A stretch of 63,252 nucleotides of DNA from Marinilabiliales bacterium (lineage in GTDB: Bacteria; Bacteroidota; Bacteroidia; Bacteroidales; PUMT01). The stretch is from assembly GCA_007695015.1 (NCBI GenBank), contig REEN01000052.1:1-63252 (forward strand), read 5' to 3'. The position numbers and the translations under genes are program-made. Every line of letters begins with the position of its first letter. The first letter of the stretch is position 1. The notes beneath the pieces are model-generated. The model was not told the origin of the DNA. It ran no database searches and saw only the letters and a list, made by a program, of their open reading frames with translations. Positions 55,751-63,252 of this stretch are shown one piece after another.

Positions 55751-57727
55751 ATGACAAATACAAATATCAACAAATGCATTTCTTCAATAATGTCTCCCTG
55801 TATTTTGATTGCATTTTTTTTGGCATTAAACTTTCCGGGATTCTCACAAAACAACACACTGGTCGATTCGGCTGAAGCCGAAGATGGCGAACTCCTTGGC
55901 GGAAGTGCCATACAAACTTCAATTTCCGGATATTCGGGAACAGGTTACGTTGGCAATATCAGAAACAGCGGCGATGGTGTTACCGTAACTGTTTCTGTAC
56001 CCAAAACTGCTTTCTATCAGATTCTTATCAGGTATCATTCTGCAACCAGGAAAATTCAGAATGTTAATATAAATGACACTGGGGACTCGCAGGTTGAATT
56101 TCCGGGCTCAAGCGGATGGGAATTTGCCGATGCTGGTAAATATATGCTCAACGAAGGTAAAAACTCAATTAAGCTGACACACAACTGGGGATGGACTGAA
56201 ATTGACCGTTTCGATGTTCATGCCACAACATTGAACAATTATGACGACTTGGTATCTGAACTGGTTGTTGAAAACTCAACCGTTGCTGCCAGATCGGTTT
56301 ACAACTATATTTTGTCTCATTACGGTGAACGTATTATTTCAGGGCAGACCGATGGTGCAACTTATTATCAGGTTAAAGAACTCACTGGTCAGTCGCCACT
56401 TTATAAAACATGGGATTTCCAACAATACACGGAAGGATATCCATACTTGTGGCGTGACGGGGGTCACACTTTTGGAGCAAATCCCAATGCCAGGAACGTC
56501 GAAAATGCCATAGACTGGTATAATAACAGCGGCAGGAAGGGTATTGTTGGTTTTCAGTGGCATTGGCATTCACCAGCCGGCGGTCAGGTAAGCACCAACA
56601 CCTTTTACACCAGTCAGACTACTTTTGATGTGCGCGAAGCTGTTAAAGAGGGTACACCCGAATATGACCTGATTATAAGGGATATTGATGCCATTGCTGT
56701 TCAATTGAAGAAATTCCGGACAGCCAATATTCCTGTATTGTGGAGGCCATTGCACGAAGCAGGTGGTGGCTGGTTCTGGTGGGGAGCAAAGGGACCCGAA
56801 GCCTGCCTGAAATTATATGATATAATCTTTGACCGGATGACAAATCACCATCAGCTGGACAATCTGATCTGGGTATGGTCAACTCCCGAAACTGACTGGT
56901 ACCCGGGTAATGATAAGGTTGATATTGTAGGACATGATTCATATCCAGGAAACTATAACTACTCAACACAAAAGAACATATTCGATATTTACCACGAACT
57001 TGCAGGTGGTAAAAAAATAGTGGCAATGACTGAAAACGGCCCGATCCCCTACATTGATACTTCTCTCGATTATGATGCACCCTGGGCTCTTTTCGCATCA
57101 TGGTACAATCTTGTCTTTGAACAGAATTCAGATGATCACCTCATAGAGGTTTACAACAATCCTCGTGTCATCACCATCGAAAAAGACACCTTTCCCAGGA
57201 TTCTGAGCACTGCAAACGGATCAGTTTGCAATTCAGGAACAGCGACACTGGGGGCTGAATCCAATTTTGGCGAAGTAAACTGGTATGCAGCACCGGCCGG
57301 TGGTGAGATTTTACATACAGGTGAAAGGTTCATTACTCCTGAAATTTCTGAAACAACCACCTACTATATTGAAGCTTCTTACAATGGCAGCAATAGTATA
57401 ATGAACCGTATTGCCGTAACGGCAAAAGTGTATGAACCTGTCGGAGTATCAGAAATAAAAGGGTTTACGGATGTATGCCAGGGAGATAATAAGTTCAGGA
57501 TATATCCCAACCCGCTGAAAAGTGGTAATGCAGTAGTTACAATATATGGAATCGATCTATATTCAGATGTTTTAATCAGCTTATTCGACCTGAATGGACG
57601 TAAGATCTACTCAGGTGAACTAACCGGCCCTGAATTTGAATTGGATAATGGTCTCACACCCGGTATCTATTTTATCAGAATTACCGGCTATGCAATCAAT
57701 TATTCTGAGAAACTGGTTTTTTTATAA
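55751..57727 (+). CDS. Secreted GH26 beta-mannanase with CBM35 domain, T9SS cargo
   Basis: 658 residues from ATG 55751 (GTG 55727 and ATG 55790 are alternatives). Signal peptide ends GFSQ at 33. CBM35-type carbohydrate-binding domain about 36-158; GH26 catalytic domain about 175-475 with acid/base Glu336 in RPLHEAGGGWFWWG and nucleophile Glu428 in MTENGP; an Ig-like/PKD-type domain about 485-560; T9SS sorting domain from YPNPLKSG to the end. Hydrolyses beta-mannan outside the cell. More AT-rich than its neighbours. Confidence 0.93.
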   Translation: MTNTNINKCISSIMSPCILIAFFLALNFPGFSQNNTLVDSAEAEDGELLGGSAIQTSISGYSGTGYVGNIRNSGDGVTVTVSVPKTAFYQILIRYHSATRKIQNVNINDTGDSQVEFPGSSGWEFADAGKYMLNEGKNSIKLTHNWGWTEIDRFDVHATTLNNYDDLVSELVVENSTVAARSVYNYILSHYGERIISGQTDGATYYQVKELTGQSPLYKTWDFQQYTEGYPYLWRDGGHTFGANPNARNVENAIDWYNNSGRKGIVGFQWHWHSPAGGQVSTNTFYTSQTTFDVREAVKEGTPEYDLIIRDIDAIAVQLKKFRTANIPVLWRPLHEAGGGWFWWGAKGPEACLKLYDIIFDRMTNHHQLDNLIWVWSTPETDWYPGNDKVDIVGHDSYPGNYNYSTQKNIFDIYHELAGGKKIVAMTENGPIPYIDTSLDYDAPWALFASWYNLVFEQNSDDHLIEVYNNPRVITIEKDTFPRILSTANGSVCNSGTATLGAESNFGEVNWYAAPAGGEILHTGERFITPEISETTTYYIEASYNGSNSIMNRIAVTAKVYEPVGVSEIKGFTDVCQGDNKFRIYPNPLKSGNAVVTIYGIDLYSDVLISLFDLNGRKIYSGELTGPEFELDNGLTPGIYFIRITGYAINYSEKLVFL

Positions 57728-57831
57728 AAATGCCCGAACCGGATTAAACTTAAAACTACCTGATCATCATAATCCTGCGTCAATATCAAATATAACTGCT
57801 TCGTTCATCTGGGTTACAAATTTTTATAATC

Positions 57832-59046
57832 ATGCAAAGCATCAGGCATATATACAAGACAGGTCACGGGCCATCCAGTTCCCATACGATGGCTCCCAGG
57901 AGCGCATCATCGATCTTCCTAAGCCGTCATCCCGGTGCCGGCAGGTACAGGGTGACCCTTTACGGGAGCCTTGCTGCGACGGGACTCGGACACCTGACCG
58001 ACGTAACTCTGAAGGAGGCCTTTGAGGGAAACGAAATGGAGCTGGTAATGAAACCCGATATGTTCCTTGAACGGCACCCCAATGCGATGGTGTTTGAGGC
58101 TTTGGACAGCGGAGGCAAGGTGTTGGGAACGTGGACCGCATACAGTATCGGAGGAGGAGATATTGACGATGATTCGGGCATGTTCAGGCGGGAGGATATT
58201 TATCCTGTCAGTTCAATGGAGAAGATTCTTGAGTGGTGCTATGGTAATGGTAAGGCCATATGGGAATTTGTTTCGGAATATGAGGAGCCGGATATATGGG
58301 ACTATCTTGCAGAGGTATGGAAGATCATGCAGGCTTCCATAAAGAGTGGCCTGGAGAAGGAGGGTACACTGCCAGGCGTATTGAAGCTGGCGAGAAAGGC
58401 CCCTTCGTATCATGTAAGAATTATGCATTCGAAAGGCTACATAAAGAAGCGGACCTCAGTATATGCCTATGCCCTTGCCGTTTCGGAGGAGAATGCTTCA
58501 GGCAACCTGATAGTTACCGCCCCTACCTGCGGTGCCTGCGGCGTGCTGCCTGCCGTGCTTTACCAGAACAAAAACTTCTACAAGACACCCCAGAAAAGAA
58601 TATTGCGCGCCCTTGCCACTGCCGGATTAATCGGCAACCTTGTGAAATCCAATGCTTCAATATCAGGGGCTGAAGTTGGCTGCCAGGGTGAAGTGGGCAC
58701 TGCATGTGCAATGGCGTCGGGAGCCCTTGCACAGCTTTACGGCGGCAGTATCTTCCAGGTTGAATATGCTGCCGAGATGGGGCTGGAGCATCACCTGGGA
58801 CTGACATGTGACCCGGTGGCCGGACTGGTGCAGATACCCTGTATTGAACGTAATGCCCTTGCAGCCTCAAGGGCATTGTCGCACAGTGATTTTTCAATGC
58901 TGTCTGACGGACGGCACCTGATAGGATTTGACCAGGTGGTCAAAACCATGATGAAAACCGGACAGGACCTCCCGAGTCTCTACAAGGAGACCTCGGCGGG
59001 GGGACTTGCGTTGTTTCACGGCATTGACAGGCTGGGAAGTAAATGA
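57832..59046 (+). CDS. sdaA: L-serine dehydratase (single-chain, Fe-S)
   Basis: 404 residues. Serine to pyruvate and ammonia using a 4Fe-4S cluster. Substrate loop GHGPSSSHTMAPRSAS at residues 11-26, cysteines in TAPTCGACGVLP, GCQGEVGTACAMASGA and LTCDPVAGLVQIPCIERN. Both the beta-type N-terminal and alpha-type C-terminal halves are in one chain. Converges on the hypD gene. Confidence 0.95.
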   Translation: MQSIRHIYKTGHGPSSSHTMAPRSASSIFLSRHPGAGRYRVTLYGSLAATGLGHLTDVTLKEAFEGNEMELVMKPDMFLERHPNAMVFEALDSGGKVLGTWTAYSIGGGDIDDDSGMFRREDIYPVSSMEKILEWCYGNGKAIWEFVSEYEEPDIWDYLAEVWKIMQASIKSGLEKEGTLPGVLKLARKAPSYHVRIMHSKGYIKKRTSVYAYALAVSEENASGNLIVTAPTCGACGVLPAVLYQNKNFYKTPQKRILRALATAGLIGNLVKSNASISGAEVGCQGEVGTACAMASGALAQLYGGSIFQVEYAAEMGLEHHLGLTCDPVAGLVQIPCIERNALAASRALSHSDFSMLSDGRHLIGFDQVVKTMMKTGQDLPSLYKETSAGGLALFHGIDRLGSK

Positions 59047-59072
59047 TGCGGGCCGGGTGCCGGCTGCTGTGA

Positions 59073-61442
59073 TCACCTTTGTGTTGTTTGTTCGGTTCTT
59101 TGGATGATCTCATTCTGCAGGTCCTCGCCCAGATCATTGAAATAGTCGCTGTACCCGGCAACCCTCACGATCAGATCGCGGTATTGTTCGGGGTTTTTCT
59201 TTGCATCCCTGAGTGTGGAGGCTGATACCACGTTGAACTGTATATGGTGACCGTCCATGCGGAACCAGCTTCTGACCAGCGCAGTGAGCTTGTTATAGCT
59301 TTCACTGTCGTCGAAAAATGACGGGGCGAACTTCTGGTTGAGCAGGGTGCCACCGGTTCTGATATGGTCTATTTTGGAGGCCGATCTGAGCACGGCGGTC
59401 GGGCCAAGGGTGTCAGCACCCTGGACGGGACTTATACCCTCTGAAAGCGGCATGGCAGACCTGCGGCCGTCAGGCATCGCCCCGGTTACCTTTCCGAAGT
59501 AGATATGGCAGGTGGTGGGCAGCAGGTTGATATGATGGCACCCGCTCCTGTAATTGGGCTTCCCGTCAACAGCGTCAAAGAAGATATTGAAGGTGAGGAT
59601 GGCGTGCCGGTCGGCGTAATCGTTGTCGTTGCCGTATTTGGGAGTATTAAAGACCAACTCTTCCCTCAGTATTTCGAAATCTTTGAAGTCAGCTTCAAGG
59701 GCGGCAAGCATTTTGTTCATGGTGATCGTCTTCCTGTCATATACATGATAGCGCAAAGCAGTCAGGCAGTCTGTTACACTGCCAAGTCCCACGCCCTGTA
59801 TATAGCTTGTATTGTATCTTGCTCCACCGGAGTTGTAATCCTTCCCGTTCTTTATGCAGTCCTCTGTCAGCAACGACAGGAAAGGAGCAGGAAGATGATC
59901 GCTGAACAGTTTCTCTATGGCCCTGTTCCCTGTAATCTTCAGGTCTGCAAAGTAATTTAGCTGAGCCCTGAAGGCAGCGGCAAGATCTTCGAAGGCGGCA
60001 AATTTTCCCGGGTCACCTGTCTCAGGACCCGCCTGTACCTTCGTACGCCTGTCATATCCGTTGTTAAGGGCAAGCTCCAGAATTTTTACCAGGTTGAAGT
60101 AGCCGGTAAGTATATATGCCTCGGCGCCGAAGGCCCCGGACTCAACGCATCCTGAAGCGCCCCCGTTTCGTGCGTCTTCAATGGATTTACCCTGGCGGAG
60201 AAGTTCCTGTATAATGGCATCTGTATTGAACAGCGACGGCTGTCCGAATCCGGTACGTATGATATCAAGTGATTTGTGGATAAGGGTAGCGGGATTTTTT
60301 TTGCTGACCTGCACCATGCTGCCCGGCTGAAGCAGCCTCATCTCCTTTATCACCTCCAGGATGAGGGATGTCATGTCGTTAACGCCGCAGGAGCCGTCTT
60401 CTTTTAAGCCCCCGAGGTTGATAAGTGCGAAGTCGGTGTAGGTGTTGCTCTCCTCTGCCGTCACACCTATTTTAGGAGGGGCCGGGTGGTTGTTGAACTT
60501 GACCCACAGGCACTGCAACAGCTCCTTTGCTTCAGCGGCGGTAAGCCTCCCTTCGGCGGAATCCTTTTCGAAGAAACCGGCAAGGTGCTGGTCCAGCCGT
60601 CCCGGACTGAACGAATCCCATGGATTAAGCTCGGTTATGACCCCCTGGTGTATGAACCAGTAATGCTGCAGTGCCTCATGGAACGTACGTGGTGCGTTTG
60701 CAGGAACATGGCGGCAGATTGCTGCCATCCTGCCGAGCTCCTCCCGGCGCGCCGGGTCCTTCTCTGTGGCCGCCATCTTTTCCAGGGCGACGGCATAGCG
60801 GCTGGCATAGGCAATCACAGCCTCCGCGGCTATCTGCATGGCTTTCAGCTGTGCTCTCTTTTTGGGGGCTTCAGGATCAGCGGTTTCAATGCCGGCCGAT
60901 GCCTCTTCACACTCCTTGATAAGTCCGGCAAGTCCCTTTTTCCATGGTTTGTGTCCGAGTACAGTATGACCGGGGGCCCGCTGCTCCTGGAATTCTGTGA
61001 ATACCCCTGCCTCATAGGCCTTTTTCCATTCCGGTGTCATCAGCCCCATGAGCCTGTCCCTGTTGGTCCTGCCTTTCCAAAAGGGTATGATGATATCGCG
61101 GTAGGCGCGCCTCGTTTCATCCTTCACGGCGAAAGAGACTTTCGGGCGGGAGCTGAGTATCTCCAGGTCCTTCACGGAGTGCAGGGTTATTTCCGGATAG
61201 GTCGGTGCAGCCTTTGGTGCCGGTCCGCGTTCGCCGACTATCAGCTCGCCTTCGCCTGTCCAGAGCTTCTTGTTTTCTAGAATATGCCTCAGGCACAATG
61301 CCCGCTGTACCGGAACCGGACCGGCATCATCTGCATGGTTGCTGTAAAACTCCGTCACCAGCAGGGCCCTCTCATGATCGAGCCGGTTAACCGCTTCAAG
61401 ACTCTGTTTTCTGAGCTGCTGCACCCTGTTCGTCATAGCCAT
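59073..61442 (-). CDS. hypD: Glycyl-radical trans-4-hydroxy-L-proline dehydratase
   Basis: 789 residues. It follows the Clostridioides difficile HypD sequence over its whole length. Catalytic Cys432 and Glu434 lie in SGCVESG, and the glycyl radical is Gly763 in RVAGYSD; both are offset by two from C. difficile numbering (434, 436, 765, recalled from memory). Substrate-site positions also correspond: Asp276 (PWDSF), Ser332 and Phe338, Tyr448, Thr643, His159. It converts hydroxyproline to pyrroline-5-carboxylate, an oxygen-sensitive reaction, so the organism must be anaerobic. The activase gene is 5 nt upstream. No proC is nearby. Starts at ATG 61442 or the near ATG 61436. Confidence 0.88.
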   Translation of the reverse strand: MAMTNRVQQLRKQSLEAVNRLDHERALLVTEFYSNHADDAGPVPVQRALCLRHILENKKLWTGEGELIVGERGPAPKAAPTYPEITLHSVKDLEILSSRPKVSFAVKDETRRAYRDIIIPFWKGRTNRDRLMGLMTPEWKKAYEAGVFTEFQEQRAPGHTVLGHKPWKKGLAGLIKECEEASAGIETADPEAPKKRAQLKAMQIAAEAVIAYASRYAVALEKMAATEKDPARREELGRMAAICRHVPANAPRTFHEALQHYWFIHQGVITELNPWDSFSPGRLDQHLAGFFEKDSAEGRLTAAEAKELLQCLWVKFNNHPAPPKIGVTAEESNTYTDFALINLGGLKEDGSCGVNDMTSLILEVIKEMRLLQPGSMVQVSKKNPATLIHKSLDIIRTGFGQPSLFNTDAIIQELLRQGKSIEDARNGGASGCVESGAFGAEAYILTGYFNLVKILELALNNGYDRRTKVQAGPETGDPGKFAAFEDLAAAFRAQLNYFADLKITGNRAIEKLFSDHLPAPFLSLLTEDCIKNGKDYNSGGARYNTSYIQGVGLGSVTDCLTALRYHVYDRKTITMNKMLAALEADFKDFEILREELVFNTPKYGNDNDYADRHAILTFNIFFDAVDGKPNYRSGCHHINLLPTTCHIYFGKVTGAMPDGRRSAMPLSEGISPVQGADTLGPTAVLRSASKIDHIRTGGTLLNQKFAPSFFDDSESYNKLTALVRSWFRMDGHHIQFNVVSASTLRDAKKNPEQYRDLIVRVAGYSDYFNDLGEDLQNEIIQRTEQTTQR

Positions 61443-61447
61443 AATGA

Positions 61448-62248
61448 TTATCCTCCGATTTTCACATTGTAACCGCTTCGGGTAAAAACCTCCTTCAACA
61501 TGTTGGTCTGCTCTCCGTCTGTCACCTTTTCCGTAGTGGCCGGCGGTACCATTCCGAGCTTTTTGTATTTTTCATTGCCCAGCCGGTGCCAGGGCAGAAG
61601 GTCGATCCTGGCAACCCTGGCCTCTGTTGCAGAGATCAGGTCACGCAGCCCCTCCATATCCTTAACTGTACAGTTGAAGTCCGGTATCAGTGGGATGCGG
61701 ATAATTACCCGGGGTCCTGCACCGTCAAGAGCCTCAAGGTTCGCAATGATAAGACTGTTGTCCTGTCCGGTAAAGGAGCTGTGCTTGCCGGCATCGGCTG
61801 TTTTGAGGTCATAAAGCATGAGGTCGGTGTTTTCAGCCACCCTGTTGAACTGATCAGGCGGAGCATGACCGGAAGTGTCGACCGCCGTATGGAGTCCCCT
61901 ACCCCTGCATAATAACAGCAGACTCATAAGGAATTCATACTGCATCAGAGGTTCTCCTCCCGAGAATGTAACACCCCCGCCGCTCTCTTCATAGAATATC
62001 TGGTCTTTGATCACATCGGCCATCACCTCTGCGGGGGTCATCAGGCGTCCGACCGCATCCTGGTAATTTTTACTTTTACCGTTTAACCGGCGGGTCCGCG
62101 TGATCTCCTGCTGTTCCGGAGAGATGCCTTCCGGGTTGTGGCACCAGGTACATTTCATGGGACAGCCCTTGAAAAAGACGGTTGTCCGGATGCCCGGCCC
62201 GTCATGCACCGAGTATCTGCGTATATCGAATACAAGACCATTTGTCAT
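61448..62248 (-). CDS. Glycyl-radical enzyme activase (radical SAM)
   Basis: 266 residues. Radical-SAM cluster motif CPMKCTWC (about 29-36), GGGVTFSGGEPLMQ, DTSGHAPP. Unlike most activases for glycyl-radical dehydratases, the region after the cluster has no further Cys, so the ferredoxin-like double-cluster insert is missing, as in pyruvate formate-lyase activase. It precedes hypD by 5 nt and installs the Gly763 radical. The partner call rests on position. Confidence 0.92.
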   Translation of the reverse strand: MTNGLVFDIRRYSVHDGPGIRTTVFFKGCPMKCTWCHNPEGISPEQQEITRTRRLNGKSKNYQDAVGRLMTPAEVMADVIKDQIFYEESGGGVTFSGGEPLMQYEFLMSLLLLCRGRGLHTAVDTSGHAPPDQFNRVAENTDLMLYDLKTADAGKHSSFTGQDNSLIIANLEALDGAGPRVIIRIPLIPDFNCTVKDMEGLRDLISATEARVARIDLLPWHRLGNEKYKKLGMVPPATTEKVTDGEQTNMLKEVFTRSGYNVKIGG

Positions 62249-62316
62249 AATCCAGAATCAAGGTATACATGGCCGGGTGCTGTCTTTCCGGCGCTCATTA
62301 TATGCTTTAATAACAT

Positions 62317-63171
62317 TCAGGATCTGCAGTCGTCGCAGTCACAAAGTTCGCCTACCTCCTCAAGGAGCTTCTTTCTCTTCTGCGGGGTGACCTCCAGCTT
62401 ATCCACTATCTTATGATCCCGGCATATTTGCCGGCACAAAACAATACCCGCATCAAGCAGTACCTGTTTCTGCTGCTTGTTGATGGAGGTGAGGACCGTT
62501 ACCGGAAAGAATTTCTCTTTTTCTATCATGTCGCGAAGTCCGTGACCTGCCGGATAATCCCAGCTTACCAGGTGCAGTCCCGAGCACTTTCCGTAATCGA
62601 CGGCATCGGTGGTGAACCGGGTATTGGTAACAACCCACCCCTGAAACTTAAAACCGGAGAATTCCGGCAGGACCTCCCTCTTTTTTACTATGTCATCGAC
62701 CCGGGACCTGATATAGAGAGGCACCCTCACATTGGCATGTTTTCCCTGGCTGTTATAGAATTTGCACTCGACAAAGATCTGCCTGCCGTTGCCGGTAGCC
62801 ACTACATCAACTTCGTGTCTGACGCACTGCCCTTCTAATTCCTTACCCACTTCAATATCATATCCGTAGTGTTTTATGAGCTGTCCCACAAAATGTTCAA
62901 AAGGGTATCCCGTAGGCCCCATCTCCATAATTGCCTTCTTGAGCTTGTATCTTGCAGCCGTGCCGCTCTTGTGCTTCTTCAGCAGCCTGAATGCCTCCCG
63001 GTATATCTTTTTGGTAGATACCCCCTCCTGCAGCCAGTTGCTGATCTCATCGGTTATGCGGGCTGTGGCCTCTTTGCCGGCGCCAACCCGCCTGAGCGAG
63101 TTTTCAAGTTTTTCGGCTGAGAAGGGCTCTTTCTCACCGGAAGCCTTTTTGATGAGTATTTCCTGCGTCAT
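62317..63171 (-). CDS. ATP-cone domain fused to Mrr-like restriction endonuclease fold
   Basis: 284 residues. N-terminal ATP-cone, as in NrdR and ribonucleotide reductases (about 5-90: IKKASGEKEPFSAEKLENSLRR, KSGTAARYKLKKAI), then an Mrr/PD-(D/E)XK nuclease-like domain (about 95-215) with EVDVVAT and the FVECKFYN motif, then a helical C-terminal part ending with a Cys-rich CDCDDC tail. Transcribed 68 nt upstream of the activase; no signal peptide. Role unknown; a nucleotide-regulated nuclease is inferred. Confidence 0.8.
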   Translation of the reverse strand: MTQEILIKKASGEKEPFSAEKLENSLRRVGAGKEATARITDEISNWLQEGVSTKKIYREAFRLLKKHKSGTAARYKLKKAIMEMGPTGYPFEHFVGQLIKHYGYDIEVGKELEGQCVRHEVDVVATGNGRQIFVECKFYNSQGKHANVRVPLYIRSRVDDIVKKREVLPEFSGFKFQGWVVTNTRFTTDAVDYGKCSGLHLVSWDYPAGHGLRDMIEKEKFFPVTVLTSINKQQKQVLLDAGIVLCRQICRDHKIVDKLEVTPQKRKKLLEEVGELCDCDDCRS

Positions 63172-63252
63172 TTTAAGGGTTTATGCAGTTAGACAGAAAA
63201 CTCAATGTTAGTAATTATTGCCGTCTTTTACAAATACCCCGGAGAACTGAGA

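Noticed and set aside
1-63252. CRISPR arrays, tRNA or rRNA genes, insertion sequences
   Set aside because: No regularly spaced repeats, no tRNA T-loop signatures in intergenic DNA and no transposase motifs were seen; this was by eye, so a tRNA scan would be the final check.

Overview
The window comes from an anaerobic, polysaccharide-using member of the Bacteroidota (Bacteroidales/Marinilabiliales-like; no closer placement is possible from sequence alone). Support: C-terminal type IX secretion (T9SS) sorting domains on three large secreted proteins (GH10 xylanase, GH26 mannanase, an 1864-residue mosaic surface protein), Bacteroidota promoter signatures (TTTG, then TAnnTTTG), A-rich rather than Shine-Dalgarno leaders, DUF5916 and FISUMP families, and oxygen-sensitive enzymes (glycyl-radical hydroxyproline dehydratase, Fe-S serine dehydratase).

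Layout. 1-9.8 kb: envelope and polysaccharide functions (GH10 xylanase; a Tat-exported aldo/keto reductase; convergent operon of an AKR-FN3 fusion, a CBM9-like protein and a DUF5916 barrel; FISUMP lipoprotein). 9.9-11.0 kb: pheA (prephenate dehydratase) behind a complete phenylalanine attenuator (leader peptide with six consecutive Phe codons plus terminator). 11.0-27.8 kb: a 17-kb branched-chain/threonine cluster, ilvD-ilvB-ilvN-ilvC-leuA-leuC-leuD-cimA/leuA2-leuB-thrA-thrB-thrC, behind a second attenuator whose leader peptide carries an Ile-Ile-Phe-Ile-Ile-Leu-Thr run. 27.9-33.0 kb: membrane-anchored 5'-nucleotidase-like protein, a small conserved protein, mobA, and an aspartase with an N-terminal cyclic-nucleotide-binding domain. 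33.0-34.8 kb: AT-rich patch with an orphan lipoprotein and an MNT/HEPN pair bracketed by inverted repeats. 35.1-40.7 kb: the giant T9SS protein. 40.8-54.9 kb: nitroreductase, SDR, pyruvate kinase, XerC/D recombinase, SpoIIE phosphatase with OLD-family ATPase, Zn-peptidase, cytochrome c lipoprotein, GRAM-like protein, RlmN, GH15 and tryptophanase. 55-63 kb: HAD phosphatase, GH26 mannanase, serine dehydratase, and a glycyl-radical hydroxyproline dehydratase with its activase next to an ATP-cone/Mrr-like protein.

How the genes work together. Secreted GH10 and GH26 enzymes and an intracellular GH15 handle glycans. Tryptophanase, serine dehydratase, aspartase and HypD point to amino-acid fermentation to ammonia, pyruvate, fumarate and (through proline) reduced products. 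The pheA and ilv-leu-thr units are each read as controlled by ribosome-stalling attenuation; in both leaders the antiterminator segment lies at the leader stop codon. No tRNA, rRNA, CRISPR array or transposase was seen.
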